From the NCBI GenBank assembly GCA_963678095.2, contig CAXXXP010000001.1, positions 248,001 to 312,000 of the forward strand: a stretch of DNA of 64,000 bases, read 5' to 3'. Below the pieces are notes generated by a model, which was given only the letters and a program-made list of their open reading frames with translations, ran no database searches and was not told where the DNA came from. Shown here one piece after another: positions 49,544-59,300 of this stretch. Every line of letters begins with the position of its first letter. Position 1 is the stretch's first letter. The position numbers were made by a program, and so were the translations under genes. Source of the DNA: G963678095 sp963678095 (GTDB lineage Bacteria; Bacillota; Negativicutes; Selenomonadales; Selenomonadaceae).

Positions 49544-50737
49544 ATGACGGACGAACAGATTTATCAGCAGGATAAAAAAGATTATCTCCCCGTGTTTGCG
49601 CGGTATCAGATTGTACTCGATCATGGTGACGGGGCATATGTATACGATACCAAGGGGAATAAATATATCGATTATCTTGGCGGGATTGCCGTAAATGTTC
49701 TCGGGCATAATCATCCGGCGCTGGTCAAAGCGATTGCCGAACAGGCGGGACGGATGATTCATTGTTCCAATCTCTACTATACAGAGGTGCAGGCACAGGC
49801 GGCAGCCCGGCTTAAACAGCTCAGTGGTCTAGGTAAAGTGTTTTTTGGCAACTCTGGGGCGGAGGCCAACGAAGGGGCCATAAAGATTGCCCGTAAATAT
49901 GCGCATCAGAGCGATCCTGAAAAATCGCAAATCATAACGGCCTGGCACAGCTTTCATGGGCGCACGCTCGCAACGCTGACGGCAACTGGCCAGCCCAAAT
50001 ATCAGGAGGGGTTTGGCCCGCTGCCGGGCGGCTTTGATTATGTCGATTTCAATGACATTGATGCCTTGGAAAAGATGATGAGCGAAAAGACCTGTGCGGT
50101 AATGCTTGAGCCGATTCAGGGCGAGGGCGGGGTCAATATGCCGCAGCCTGGGTATCTGGCAAAAGTTCGTGAACTCTGTGATAAGTACAAGGCCTTGTTG
50201 ATTTTTGATGAGATTCAGACTGGCATGGGGCGGACGGGTACCTTGTTTGCCTATGAACAGTTTGGTGTCATTCCGGATATTGTGACGCTGGCTAAAGGGC
50301 TTGCCGGCGGAGTTCCCATCGGTGCCTTTATTGTCAGTGATGAAGTCGCTGCGGCCTTTCATGCTGGCGACCATGGATCTACATTTGGCGGCAATCCGCT
50401 GGCCTGTGCTGCAGCGAATGCGGTGCTGACGACAATTGACCGTGATCAGCTGCTGGACAACTGCCGGGAGGTTGGAGCATATTTAAAGGAAAAACTGGAA
50501 GGCTTTCAGCAAAAATATCCGTCCTTGATCACGGGTGTTCGGGGGCTGGGTTTGATTCTCGGCATGGAACTTACGAAGCCGGGCCGGGAAATTGTCGATG
50601 AATGCCTCAACCACGGGGCTATTATCAACTGCACGGCTGGGAATATACTGCGGTTTGTACCACCGCTGCTTATAACGAAACAGCAAGTGGATGAGCTTGC
50701 CGTGGTACTGGATAAAGTTTTGGGAATATATGCCTAA
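49544..50737 (+). CDS. argD: Acetylornithine aminotransferase
   Basis: ArgD, 397 residues, a PLP enzyme of the class III aminotransferases converting N-acetylglutamate semialdehyde to N-acetylornithine. It shows YIDYLGGIAVNVLGH, FFGNSGAEANEGAIKIARKY and the PLP-lysine motif TLAKGLAGGVPIGA. TAGGAGG precedes the ATG. Four of seven arg genes are thus present in order so far. Confidence 0.95.
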   Translation: MTDEQIYQQDKKDYLPVFARYQIVLDHGDGAYVYDTKGNKYIDYLGGIAVNVLGHNHPALVKAIAEQAGRMIHCSNLYYTEVQAQAAARLKQLSGLGKVFFGNSGAEANEGAIKIARKYAHQSDPEKSQIITAWHSFHGRTLATLTATGQPKYQEGFGPLPGGFDYVDFNDIDALEKMMSEKTCAVMLEPIQGEGGVNMPQPGYLAKVRELCDKYKALLIFDEIQTGMGRTGTLFAYEQFGVIPDIVTLAKGLAGGVPIGAFIVSDEVAAAFHAGDHGSTFGGNPLACAAANAVLTTIDRDQLLDNCREVGAYLKEKLEGFQQKYPSLITGVRGLGLILGMELTKPGREIVDECLNHGAIINCTAGNILRFVPPLLITKQQVDELAVVLDKVLGIYA

Positions 50738-50811
50738 AATAATATATTTTATAGTATAATATAGGGCGAGCACAGCAGTGTTAGCCGAAAGCAAAATCTG
50801 GGGGTTTTACA

Positions 50812-51747
50812 ATGTTAAAGGGCAAAGATTTGTTATCAATCCATGATCTCACCACACAAGAGGTATATGAGATCCTTGCTCTTGCCAAAGAGCTAAAGAT
50901 GAAGCAGAAAGCGGGAATAGAGCATCATCTGCTCAAGGGTAAGACGCTGGGGATGATCTTTCAAAAGTCATCAACCAGGACAAGGGTTTCGTTTGAAACC
51001 GGCATGTACCAGCTTGGTGGCACGGCCTTGTTTCTGTCTGACCGCGACCTGCAGATCGGGCGCGGCGAACCGATTAGAGACACCGCACGGGTGATGTCAC
51101 GCTATCTTGACGGGATCATGATCCGCACCTTTTCACACAAGGATGTTGAGGAATTTGCCGCGTATGCCGATGTGCCGGTCATCAATGCCTTGACGGATTT
51201 ACTCCATCCCTGTCAGGTGCTGACAGATCTTTTTACGGCCCAGGAACATAAAGGCTGCAATCTTAAGGGGTTAAAGCTGGCATATATCGGTGATGGCAAT
51301 AATATGACAAATTCCTTGATGTATGGCTGTGCCAAGGTCGGCATGCACTTTGTGGCGGCGACGCCGGCCGGTTATGAGCCGGACCCAGTTGTTACCGAAG
51401 CAGCCAAAGCCGATGCCAAACTGACTGGTGGCTCGATAACGCTTGTTCATGATGTTTATGAAGCAGCCAAGGATGCGGATATTCTTTACACGGATGTCTG
51501 GGCCAGCATGGGCCAGGAAGCTGAGCATGAAGAGCGAGTGCAGATCTTTAAAGGGTACCAGATCAACCAGGAACTACTGGCAGTGGCAGATAAACGGGCC
51601 ATTGTCATGCATTGTCTGCCGGCGCATCGCGGGGAAGAAATCACGGCGGATGTTCTGGAAGCAAATGCGGCTGTTATTTTTGATGAAGCAGAAAACCGCC
51701 TGCACGTGCAAAAGGCGATTATGGCCCTGACGATGGGTGAATATTGA
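50812..51747 (+). CDS. argF: Ornithine carbamoyltransferase
   Basis: ArgF, 311 residues, makes citrulline from ornithine and carbamoyl phosphate. The carbamoyl-phosphate loop STRTR is at residues 54-58, and HCLPAHRGEE carries the ornithine-side residues. GGGGG precedes the ATG. A weak TATAAT at 50755-50760 lies in the 74-base gap, but no -35 was found, so it is taken as part of the operon. Confidence 0.96.
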   Translation: MLKGKDLLSIHDLTTQEVYEILALAKELKMKQKAGIEHHLLKGKTLGMIFQKSSTRTRVSFETGMYQLGGTALFLSDRDLQIGRGEPIRDTARVMSRYLDGIMIRTFSHKDVEEFAAYADVPVINALTDLLHPCQVLTDLFTAQEHKGCNLKGLKLAYIGDGNNMTNSLMYGCAKVGMHFVAATPAGYEPDPVVTEAAKADAKLTGGSITLVHDVYEAAKDADILYTDVWASMGQEAEHEERVQIFKGYQINQELLAVADKRAIVMHCLPAHRGEEITADVLEANAAVIFDEAENRLHVQKAIMALTMGEY

Positions 51748-51774
51748 TTTTATAAATTGAGGAGATGTTTTATT

Positions 51775-52995
51775 ATGGCTAGTATTAAAAAAGTTGTTCT
51801 TGCATATTCCGGAGGGCTGGATACCTCGGTTATTATTCCCTGGCTTAAAGAAAATTATGATGGCTGTGAAGTCATTGCCGTCTGTGCTGATATTGGCCAG
51901 GGCGATGAGCTTACTGTCGTTCACGATAAAGCGCTGGCCTCCGGTGCTTCCAAAGTATTTATTGAAGATCTGACAAAACCATTTTTAGAAGAGTATGTAT
52001 GGCCGACCCTTAAAGCCGGTGCAGTTTATGAAGGAAAATATTTGCTCGGGACATCCTTTGCCCGCCCGATCATTGCCAAGGCACTGGTTGAAATTGCGAA
52101 ACGTGAAGGAGCCGATGCGATTGCCCACGGGGCAACTGGCAAGGGCAACGATCAGGTCCGCTTTGAACTGACAGTAAAAGCACTGGCACCGAATATCCAG
52201 ATTATTGCTCCGTGGCGTGAATGGGAGATTCGTTCCCGGGAAGATGCCCTGGCCTATGCGGCCAAACACAATATCCCGGTAGCTGCCAGCAATAAAACCT
52301 ACAGCATGGACCGCAACATCTGGCATTTGAGCCATGAAGGATCTGATCTTGAGGATCCATGGAATGCACCGAAAAATGAAATGCTGCTCGTGACTAAGGC
52401 ACCGGAAGATGCGCCGGATAAAGCTCAGTACGTAACGATTGACTTTGAAAAGGGTCTGCCGGTTGCGGTCGATGGAGAAAAACTTGGCGCTGTTGAATTG
52501 CTGACAAAACTCAACGCCATCGGTGCTGCCAATGGCGTCGGCATTACGGATATCACAGAAAACCGGCTGGTGGGCATGAAGTCGCGCGGTGTTTATGAAA
52601 ATCCGGGCGGAGCCATTCTTTACTATGCCCACCGTGAGCTTGAGTACCTTTGCCTTGACCGGCAGACCATGCACTACAAAGAAGGGGTTGCCCTTCGCTA
52701 CGGGGAACTCGTGTATGATGGCATGTGGTTTACGCAGCTCAGAGAGGCGCTCGCTGCCTTTGTTGACAGCACCCAGCAGACGGTTACCGGTACGGTACGC
52801 CTCAAGCTTTATAAAGGCAATATCATGGCGGCCGGAGCAAAATCTCCGTATTCTCTCTACAGCCAGGAATTTGTTACCTTTGAACGCGATGAGGTCTACA
52901 ATCAGGCGGACGCTACCGGCTTTATCAATCTTTTTGGCTTGCCGCTTAAGGTCAGAGCGTTGATGAAAGAAAAAGCAGGGCTTGAAAATGAGTAA
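51775..52995 (+). CDS. argG: Argininosuccinate synthase
   Basis: ArgG, 406 residues, condenses citrulline and aspartate using ATP. The N-terminal PP-loop AYSGGLDTS and the GATGKGNDQVRFEL block identify it. The ATG at 51775 with GAGGAG upstream is preferred to an in-frame start at 51757, which precedes the ribosome site. Its end overlaps argH by eight bases. Confidence 0.97.
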   Translation: MASIKKVVLAYSGGLDTSVIIPWLKENYDGCEVIAVCADIGQGDELTVVHDKALASGASKVFIEDLTKPFLEEYVWPTLKAGAVYEGKYLLGTSFARPIIAKALVEIAKREGADAIAHGATGKGNDQVRFELTVKALAPNIQIIAPWREWEIRSREDALAYAAKHNIPVAASNKTYSMDRNIWHLSHEGSDLEDPWNAPKNEMLLVTKAPEDAPDKAQYVTIDFEKGLPVAVDGEKLGAVELLTKLNAIGAANGVGITDITENRLVGMKSRGVYENPGGAILYYAHRELEYLCLDRQTMHYKEGVALRYGELVYDGMWFTQLREALAAFVDSTQQTVTGTVRLKLYKGNIMAAGAKSPYSLYSQEFVTFERDEVYNQADATGFINLFGLPLKVRALMKEKAGLENE

Positions 52996-54415
52996 GAAGC
53001 TGTGGGGCGGCAGATTTTCGAAATCCACCGATGAGATGATCAATGAATTTCAGGCATCCATCAGCTTTGACCAGCGGATGTATCATGAAGACATTGCCGG
53101 CAGCATCGCCCATGCGACGATGCTTGCCAAATGCGGCATCATTGCTGAAGCGGACAGAGATGCCATCGTTGGCGGACTTAAGGAGATTCTGGTGGCCATT
53201 GAAAATGGAGAATTTTCGTTTGATATTGCCCTCGAAGACATTCATATGAATATCGAAAAGCGTCTGACGGATGCCATCGGAGAAGCTGGCGGCCGTCTGC
53301 ATACGGCTCGCAGTCGCAATGACCAGGTGGCTCTGGACACGCATATGTATGTGCGCCGTGAAATTGTCAATATCGAGCAGCTTGTGATCGATATGCAGCA
53401 GGCCTTGGTGGAAACAGCGGAAAAATACAGCGATGTCATCATGCCGGGCTATACGCATCTGCAGCGGGCCCAGCCGATCTTGTTTTCACATCATATGATG
53501 GCCTATTTTTCGATGCTGGGACGCGATTTTGACCGGTTGAAGGGCTGCTATGAGCGGGCAGATATTATGCCGCTCGGAGCGGGCGCGCTGGCAGGGACGA
53601 CCTTCCCGATTGATCGGGAGTATGTGGCGGCTCAGCTGAATTTTGAAGCGGTTTATACGAACAGTCTCGATGCGGTTAGTGACCGTGATTATATTCTTGA
53701 GTTTTTGGCGGCAGCTTCTATCTTGATGATGCATCTGAGCCGCCTCAGCGAGGAAATTATTCTCTGGTGCTCCCGGGAGTTTTCCTTTATCGAGCTGGAT
53801 GATGCGCACTGTACCGGTTCGAGCATGATGCCGCAGAAGAAGAACCCGGATGTATCGGAGCTTGTTCGCGGAAAAACCGGTCGTGTTATCGGTCATCTGA
53901 TGGCCATGCTGACAACGGCGAAAGGACTGCCGCTGGCATACAACAAGGATTTGCAGGAAGATAAGGAAGGCCTGTTTGATACCATTGATACCGTAAAATT
54001 CAGTCTGGCTGTTTATGCCCAGATGATGCGGGGGATGAAAGTCAACAAGGACAATATGCGCAAGGCTGTCAGTGAGGATTTTTCAAATGCGACAGATTTG
54101 GCCGATTATCTTGTCAAAAAGGGACTGCCATTCCGGCAGGCACACGAAGTAGCAGGCAAAGCCGTTCATTTTTGCATTGAGCAGAAAAAGTGGCTGCAGG
54201 ATCTGACGACAGCTGAATTCAAGGCGCTTTCCCCGCTCTTTGAAGAAGACATCCGGGAGGCGATTCAGCCGGAAACCTGCGTGAAAAACCGCAATTCTCT
54301 GGGCGGAACTTCCTATCATCAGGTCGATACCCAGCTCGCCTTGGCTAAAGACCTCTTGTCAGTACAGCAAAAGCTGACCGAGCAGGCCAGGCAGAAACAA
54401 ATATATATTGATTGA
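52988..54415 (+). CDS. argH: Argininosuccinate lyase
   Basis: ArgH, 475 residues, splits argininosuccinate into arginine and fumarate. The fumarase-family signature GSSMMPQKKNPDVSELVRGK is present, and TARSRNDQVALD lies in the active site. The ATG overlaps the end of argG in ATGAGTAA. It closes the operon and is followed by a terminator. Confidence 0.97.
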   Translation: MSKKLWGGRFSKSTDEMINEFQASISFDQRMYHEDIAGSIAHATMLAKCGIIAEADRDAIVGGLKEILVAIENGEFSFDIALEDIHMNIEKRLTDAIGEAGGRLHTARSRNDQVALDTHMYVRREIVNIEQLVIDMQQALVETAEKYSDVIMPGYTHLQRAQPILFSHHMMAYFSMLGRDFDRLKGCYERADIMPLGAGALAGTTFPIDREYVAAQLNFEAVYTNSLDAVSDRDYILEFLAAASILMMHLSRLSEEIILWCSREFSFIELDDAHCTGSSMMPQKKNPDVSELVRGKTGRVIGHLMAMLTTAKGLPLAYNKDLQEDKEGLFDTIDTVKFSLAVYAQMMRGMKVNKDNMRKAVSEDFSNATDLADYLVKKGLPFRQAHEVAGKAVHFCIEQKKWLQDLTTAEFKALSPLFEEDIREAIQPETCVKNRNSLGGTSYHQVDTQLALAKDLLSVQQKLTEQARQKQIYID

Positions 54416-54421
54416 TTGCGG

Positions 54422-54464
54422 CCCTGCTGTATGTACTGGATTTTACCGGCTACATGCAGCAGGG
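54422..54464 (+). terminator. Terminator after the arg operon
   Basis: CCCTGCTGTATGT and ACATGCAGCAGGG pair over 13 positions (one G-U) around a 17-base loop and are followed by TTGTTTGTGTTTT. Confidence 0.8.
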
Positions 54465-54569
54465 TTGTTTGTGTTTTAATTAAAGTGACAGGCTGAAAAT
54501 AAATGACCTCTGCCAGAATATGATATTGTAAAGGAAGAAAATAAAATTCAGAAAATGTACAGTTATTCC

Positions 54570-54610
54570 TTGACGGTTACATAAACAGGGCATATAATGT
54601 ATACATTATA
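54570..54610 (+). promoter_or_regulatory. Promoter of ilvE overlapped by a perfect palindrome
   Basis: TTGACG (54570-54575), 17 bases, TATAAT (54593-54598). The -10 is the start of an 18-base perfect palindrome TATAATGTATACATTATA (54593-54610). A repressor bound there would block initiation. Confidence 0.65.
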
Positions 54611-54662
54611 TTTCGGTAGGAGAAGTATAGAAACTTTTTAATAGTATAAGGGGATGTATTTG

Positions 54663-55733
54663 ATGGCTGAAATCAGATTTGTAAAGGCAGATATGCTGAA
54701 GGAAAAACCCGATGTAGCAAAAATTGCTTTTGGTACGCATTTTACAGATTATATGTTTGAAATGGATTACAATCCAACAGCAGGCTGGCACGATCCGCGT
54801 ATTGTACCGTATCGCGACATCACCGTGAGTCCGGCGAATACGACGCTGCATTATGGCCAGGCAATTTTTGAAGGCATGAAGGCTTTCCGTCAAGGGGGAA
54901 AGGTCGTTATTTTCCGGACGCTGGATCATTTAAATCGTTTAAACAATTCGGCCCGACTGCTCGACATCCCGGAAGTTGATGTGGACACAGTCCACCAGGG
55001 CTTGCGGCAGCTAATTGCTACGGAGAAAGCTTGGGTGCCGACGGCAAAAGGGCAGAGCCTGTACATTCGCCCGTTTATTTTTGCTACGGATCCATATCTT
55101 GGGGTCAATGTCAGCTCCACCTATAAGCTGCTGATCATCCTCTCGCCAGTTGCTGCCTATTATGCCAATGGATTTGCCCCGGTCAAAATCATGGTCGAGG
55201 ACAAATATGTCCGTGCCGTCCGTGGGGGCCTTGGGGAAGCGAAGACACCAGCAAATTATGCGGCCAGTCTTCATGCTGGACTGGTAGCGCATCAAAAGGG
55301 CTATGACCAGACGCTTTGGCTTGACGGGGTAGAACGCAAATATATTGAAGAAGTGGGTTCGATGAACATTTTGTTTAAGATCAAAGGCGAGATCGTAACC
55401 CCGGAACTCGATGGCAGCATTCTCAGCGGGATCACCCGCCGGACAGTGCTGGCTGTGGCTCGCCAGTGGGGTCTGCAGGCCGTCGAACGCCGGATCTCAA
55501 TCGATGAGATAAAAACGGCACATGAAAATGGGGATCTGGAGGAAGTGTTTGGCTCAGGAACGGCAGCGGTTATTTCACCGGTAGGCGTTCTTGGCTATAA
55601 AGGGGAAGACATGGTGATTGGTAATGGAAAGATAGGAGAATTTTCCCAAAAAATGTTTGACCACATCACGGGCCTGCAATGCGGAGAAGTAGAGGATACG
55701 CAGGGATTTATTGAGGTTGTGGCGCAAATCTAA
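54663..55733 (+). CDS. ilvE: Branched-chain amino-acid aminotransferase
   Basis: IlvE, 356 residues, a class IV PLP aminotransferase for the last step of Leu, Ile and Val synthesis. It has LHYGQAIFEGMKAFR, LYIRPFIFATDPYLGV and FGSGTAAVISPVG. Length and motifs match the bacterial/eukaryotic-like long IlvE group. The ATG at 54663 is nine bases after AAGGGG. An ATG at 54654 touches that site. Confidence 0.94.
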   Translation: MAEIRFVKADMLKEKPDVAKIAFGTHFTDYMFEMDYNPTAGWHDPRIVPYRDITVSPANTTLHYGQAIFEGMKAFRQGGKVVIFRTLDHLNRLNNSARLLDIPEVDVDTVHQGLRQLIATEKAWVPTAKGQSLYIRPFIFATDPYLGVNVSSTYKLLIILSPVAAYYANGFAPVKIMVEDKYVRAVRGGLGEAKTPANYAASLHAGLVAHQKGYDQTLWLDGVERKYIEEVGSMNILFKIKGEIVTPELDGSILSGITRRTVLAVARQWGLQAVERRISIDEIKTAHENGDLEEVFGSGTAAVISPVGVLGYKGEDMVIGNGKIGEFSQKMFDHITGLQCGEVEDTQGFIEVVAQI

Positions 55734-55752
55734 CCAAATAGGGGTTTGGAAT

Positions 55753-55800
55753 AATGGCCTGAGGGACGGAGTGAGATCTGTTTCTTTAGGCCATTTTTGT
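55753..55800 (+). terminator. Terminator after ilvE
   Basis: AATGGCCT (55753-55760) and AGGCCATT (55788-55795) pair over 8 positions around a 27-base loop and are followed by TTTGT. It is of moderate strength. Confidence 0.6.
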
Positions 55801-55891
55801 ATGATTTTTTTTTCGGGGACAGGATTTTGCCGGTAAAAAAGAGAATATGGATAAAAGAGGATTTTTTAATAATAAATTGAGGGGTTTTATT

Positions 55892-56713
55892 ATGCCAATA
55901 CAGGTTAAAGGATTATTATCAACCATAAGCTTCCTTGATTTAGTCGATATTCTGATCGTGGCAATTATTTTATATAAATTATATGAAATGCTCCAAGATA
56001 CGCGGGCTATTACGCTTGTCAAAGGATTAATTGTTCTGTTAGGGCTTACGATGGTCAGCAATTGGCTAGGTCTGCATGTGATTTTCTGGCTGCTGCAAAA
56101 AACCGTGACGCTGCTCTTTGTTGCTTTGCCAATTGTGTTTCAGCCAGAGCTGAGGCGGACGCTGGAGCACCTTGGGCAGGGGCGTTTTTTTGCCCGATCG
56201 ATCTTCCTGAATGACGAGGAAGCGCGATCACTTGTCAATGAACTTGACAAGGCCGTAAAAATACTGTCACGCAACAAGATCGGAGCCCTGCTCGTCTTAG
56301 AACGCGAAATAGGACTCAATGATATATGTGCTACCGGTATCCAGATCGACGGGTTGGTAACTTCGGAATTTTTAATGAACGTATTTATTCCCAATACGCC
56401 GCTGCATGACGGGGCGGCTGTTATAAGGGGCAAACGCATGGTAGCCGCCGGCTGTCTGTTGCCGCTCACCGATGACCGATCCCTGAGTACGGAGCTTGGG
56501 ACACGCCATCGGGCGGCGATCGGCTTATCGGAGCAAAGCGATGCGATTATCGTTGTTGTCAGTGAAGAAACAGGCACGATTTCAATTGCGCAGGATGGCA
56601 AGATATACCGCCATCTTGATTCGGAAAAGCTAAAACAGAAACTACAGCCTTTATTCGCACCGGAGAAAATGAACATTAAGGATGTTGTGGCGAATTGGAG
56701 GCAGGGCAAATGA
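55892..56713 (+). CDS. cdaA: Diadenylate cyclase CdaA
   Basis: CdaA, 273 residues, makes cyclic-di-AMP from two ATP, a signal for potassium, osmolyte and cell-wall control. Three membrane helices lie in the first 85 residues, then the DAC domain with LHDGAAVIRG near residue 170 and GTRHRAAIGLSE near 203. The ATG at 55892 follows GAGGGG. An in-frame ATG at 55847 is less likely. It overlaps cdaR by four bases. Confidence 0.94.
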   Translation: MPIQVKGLLSTISFLDLVDILIVAIILYKLYEMLQDTRAITLVKGLIVLLGLTMVSNWLGLHVIFWLLQKTVTLLFVALPIVFQPELRRTLEHLGQGRFFARSIFLNDEEARSLVNELDKAVKILSRNKIGALLVLEREIGLNDICATGIQIDGLVTSEFLMNVFIPNTPLHDGAAVIRGKRMVAAGCLLPLTDDRSLSTELGTRHRAAIGLSEQSDAIIVVVSEETGTISIAQDGKIYRHLDSEKLKQKLQPLFAPEKMNIKDVVANWRQGK

Positions 56714-57630
56714 TGAATATTATCCAGAGAAATCTGCCAGCTAAGATCATCGCGTTGGTGGCAGCCGTTGCCTTATGGTTTTTTGTCATGACGGAGCAAA
56801 ATCCGATGATTGAAAGTAGTTATACGGTGCCGCTTACGGTTGTTAATGCGCCAGCCGGGTATAAAATCACAAAAGATGTCGATGAAATCAAAATCAAGGT
56901 CCGCGGGCAGAGATCCTTGTTTGCAACGGCTTTGGCGACCGATTTTAAGGTGTACGTTGATTTGCAGGGAATTGAAGAGGGAAAACAGCAGGTCAAGGTA
57001 CAGTCGGTGCTGCCACAGGGGTTTGAATTTATTGAAACCTCTCCGGAGACCGTGACGTTTGTTGTCGATAAGATTATCCAGAAGCAGATGAAGACGGAAA
57101 TTCTTGTTGCTGGAAGCCCGGCTGCCGGGATGACAGTTGATAAAATCACGCCGTCATTACAAACGGTGATGATTGAAGGCCCACGGGAGGCGGTCAATGC
57201 AGTCGCCCGGGTAGTGGGAACCGTTGCTTTTTCTGCCAATGATGCGGATTTTAAAGTATCTGTCCCTCTCCAGGCGGTCAATGAAGAGGGCAAGGAAGTG
57301 TCCGACGTCCATGTATTGCCACAGGTTGTAGATACAAATGTCAGCCTGGTTCATGGGCAGGTCAAAAAGATGGTCGCGGTCAAAGCGGCTGTCGGGTCGG
57401 ATTTACCCGCGGGCTATATCCTCAATGGGGTAAAAACGGACCCGGCGAAGATCGAAATATCCGGCGAAGAAAAGCTGCTTGAATCGGTGAACTCGGTAGA
57501 AACAGAGCTGATTTCATTGGCGGATGTAAATGGACCGGTAAAGCGCGAGGTGAAAATCAAGCTGCAGCCGGGAATTGCCGTGACAAATAAGAGCATAAAT
57601 GTTACTATTGATGTTGCAGAAAAAAAGTAA
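56710..57630 (+). CDS. cdaR: YbbR-domain CdaA regulator
   Basis: CdaR/YbbR, 306 residues. An N-terminal membrane helix (about 10-27) is followed by repeated YbbR beta domains outside the membrane (IKVRGQRSLFATALATDFKV and similar). It binds and controls CdaA. The ATG at 56710 follows GGAGG at 56697-56701 and overlaps the cdaA stop. The cdaA-cdaR-glmM linkage is conserved in Firmicutes, here with one extra gene between cdaR and glmM. Confidence 0.9.
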   Translation: MMNIIQRNLPAKIIALVAAVALWFFVMTEQNPMIESSYTVPLTVVNAPAGYKITKDVDEIKIKVRGQRSLFATALATDFKVYVDLQGIEEGKQQVKVQSVLPQGFEFIETSPETVTFVVDKIIQKQMKTEILVAGSPAAGMTVDKITPSLQTVMIEGPREAVNAVARVVGTVAFSANDADFKVSVPLQAVNEEGKEVSDVHVLPQVVDTNVSLVHGQVKKMVAVKAAVGSDLPAGYILNGVKTDPAKIEISGEEKLLESVNSVETELISLADVNGPVKREVKIKLQPGIAVTNKSINVTIDVAEKK

Positions 57631-57650
57631 GGATATAAGGAGGGTACAGT

Positions 57651-59255
57651 TTGCTACGCATTACGAATTTTAATGTACCTTTTGATGATACAGTGGCATT
57701 GACGGAACTTGCGGCCAAACGATTGAAGTTACCACCTCAAGCGGTGCTTGAGGTGGTAATTGTTCGTAAGGCGGTTGATGCAAGGCGCTATAAAAATGCC
57801 CCGATTCAGTTTGTCTATGTGCTTGATGTCAAAGTTACCGGCAGTGAAGACAAGATCCTGGCAAAATTGCATCGGGATAAACAGGTGGCACGGGTTGAAA
57901 GCGCTGCGGCGCAGCCGGTGAATTCAGGAAAAAAAGTGCTGCCGGAACGGCCGGTAGTCGTCGGCTTTGGTCCGGCGGGAATGTTTGCGGCCCTGACTCT
58001 GGCGCAAAACGGCTATAAACCGTTGGTGCTCGAGCGTGGGCGCGATGTTGACCGCCGGCAGGCGGACATTGCAAACTTTTGGGCGGGCGGGCAGCTGGAC
58101 CCCGAGTCAAATGTCCAGTTTGGCGAAGGCGGAGCGGGGACGTTTTCTGACGGCAAGCTGACGACCCGCATCAGTGATAGCAACATGCAGCAGGTGCTGG
58201 AATCCTTTATCGCGGCCGGGGCGCCGCCAGAAATCAAATACCTGCACAAACCGCATATCGGCACGGATATTTTGCGGACGGTGGTCAAAAATATCCGCCG
58301 GGAAATTATTCGTCTTGGCGGTGAGGTGCGGTTTGAAGCCAAAGTAGAGGATATCGTCATTGATAACGGCCGCCTGACGGCGGTAACCATTGCCGGTGGG
58401 GAAAAAATATCTTGCTGTGCCTTGCTGCTGGGAATCGGGCACAGTGCGCGGGATACGTATGCCATGCTTCGGCAACGGCAGGTGGCAATGGAGGCAAAAC
58501 CCTTTGCAATCGGGGTGCGGATTGAACATCCGCAGGAAATTATAGACCGGGCACAGTATGGCGCGGATGCCGGAGATCCCCGGTTGCCGGTAGCGGATTA
58601 CGCCCTGACCTTTCAGGATCGTGAAAGCGGCCGTGGTGCTTATTCTTTTTGCATGTGCCCGGGAGGACTGGTGGTTGCGGCCGCATCGGAAACTGGCGGG
58701 GTGGTCACAAATGGCATGAGCAATTATCAGCGCAATTCCGGCATTGCCAACAGTGCCTTGCTGGTCACGGTTGGCCCGGAGGACTTTGGTAAAGATGTTC
58801 TTGCCGGCATAGAATTTCAGCGTGAATGGGAGCAAAAGGCGTTTCGCTGTGCTGGCAGCGACTATCGCGCGCCGGTTCAGAGTGTGGGTGATTTTCTTGC
58901 CGGATCGACAGGCTCGACCGATTTTTTGACCAGGCCGACGTATGCGCCAGGCGTTAAAGCGGTTGACCTCAGACAATGCCTGCCGGACTTTGTGACGGGT
59001 ACGCTGTTTCGGGCATTGCCGCATTTTGACAGGAAAATCAAGGGTTTTGCCGATCACGGCGCCCTGATGACGGGCGTGGAGATGCGTTCCTCGGCGCCCT
59101 GCCGGATCCGCCGCGGGCGGGAAAGCTATGTGTCAGAAAATACCGAGGGACTTTATCCGATCGGTGAGGGCGCGGGGTATGCCGGCGGCATCATGAGCGC
59201 GGCCGTCGACGGTATGAATGCGGCGTTGGCTGTTATCAGACAATATAAACTGTAA
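57651..59255 (+). CDS. FAD-dependent dehydrogenase-like protein (COG2509 type)
   Basis: A 534-residue flavoprotein. An N-terminal domain of about 100 residues precedes the FAD-binding GFGPAGMFAALTLAQNGY, with GEGGAGTFSDGKLTTR and the C-terminal GEGAGYAGGIMSAAVDGMNA. This matches the uncharacterised NAD(P)/FAD-dependent oxidoreductase family COG2509. The reaction is unknown. The start is TTG behind AAGGAGGG. It lies between cdaR and glmM. Confidence 0.88.
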   Translation: MLRITNFNVPFDDTVALTELAAKRLKLPPQAVLEVVIVRKAVDARRYKNAPIQFVYVLDVKVTGSEDKILAKLHRDKQVARVESAAAQPVNSGKKVLPERPVVVGFGPAGMFAALTLAQNGYKPLVLERGRDVDRRQADIANFWAGGQLDPESNVQFGEGGAGTFSDGKLTTRISDSNMQQVLESFIAAGAPPEIKYLHKPHIGTDILRTVVKNIRREIIRLGGEVRFEAKVEDIVIDNGRLTAVTIAGGEKISCCALLLGIGHSARDTYAMLRQRQVAMEAKPFAIGVRIEHPQEIIDRAQYGADAGDPRLPVADYALTFQDRESGRGAYSFCMCPGGLVVAAASETGGVVTNGMSNYQRNSGIANSALLVTVGPEDFGKDVLAGIEFQREWEQKAFRCAGSDYRAPVQSVGDFLAGSTGSTDFLTRPTYAPGVKAVDLRQCLPDFVTGTLFRALPHFDRKIKGFADHGALMTGVEMRSSAPCRIRRGRESYVSENTEGLYPIGEGAGYAGGIMSAAVDGMNAALAVIRQYKL

Positions 59256-59300
59256 GTTCAATATAATAGATACTACATGTAAGTAAGGAGAGAATAATCT

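Noticed and set aside
50738..50811. A separate promoter for argF
   Set aside because: TATAAT at 50755-50760 has no acceptable -35 at 16-18 bases, and the gap to argD is short, so one arg operon is simpler.
51985..53043. A 352-codon open frame on the minus strand opposite argG
   Set aside because: It is antisense to a clear argG and argH start, has no family motifs and no ribosome site. It is a shadow caused by codon usage.
58107..59057. A 316-codon minus-strand frame opposite the COG2509 flavoprotein
   Set aside because: Low-complexity composition, no motifs, and fully covered by a well-supported gene on the plus strand.
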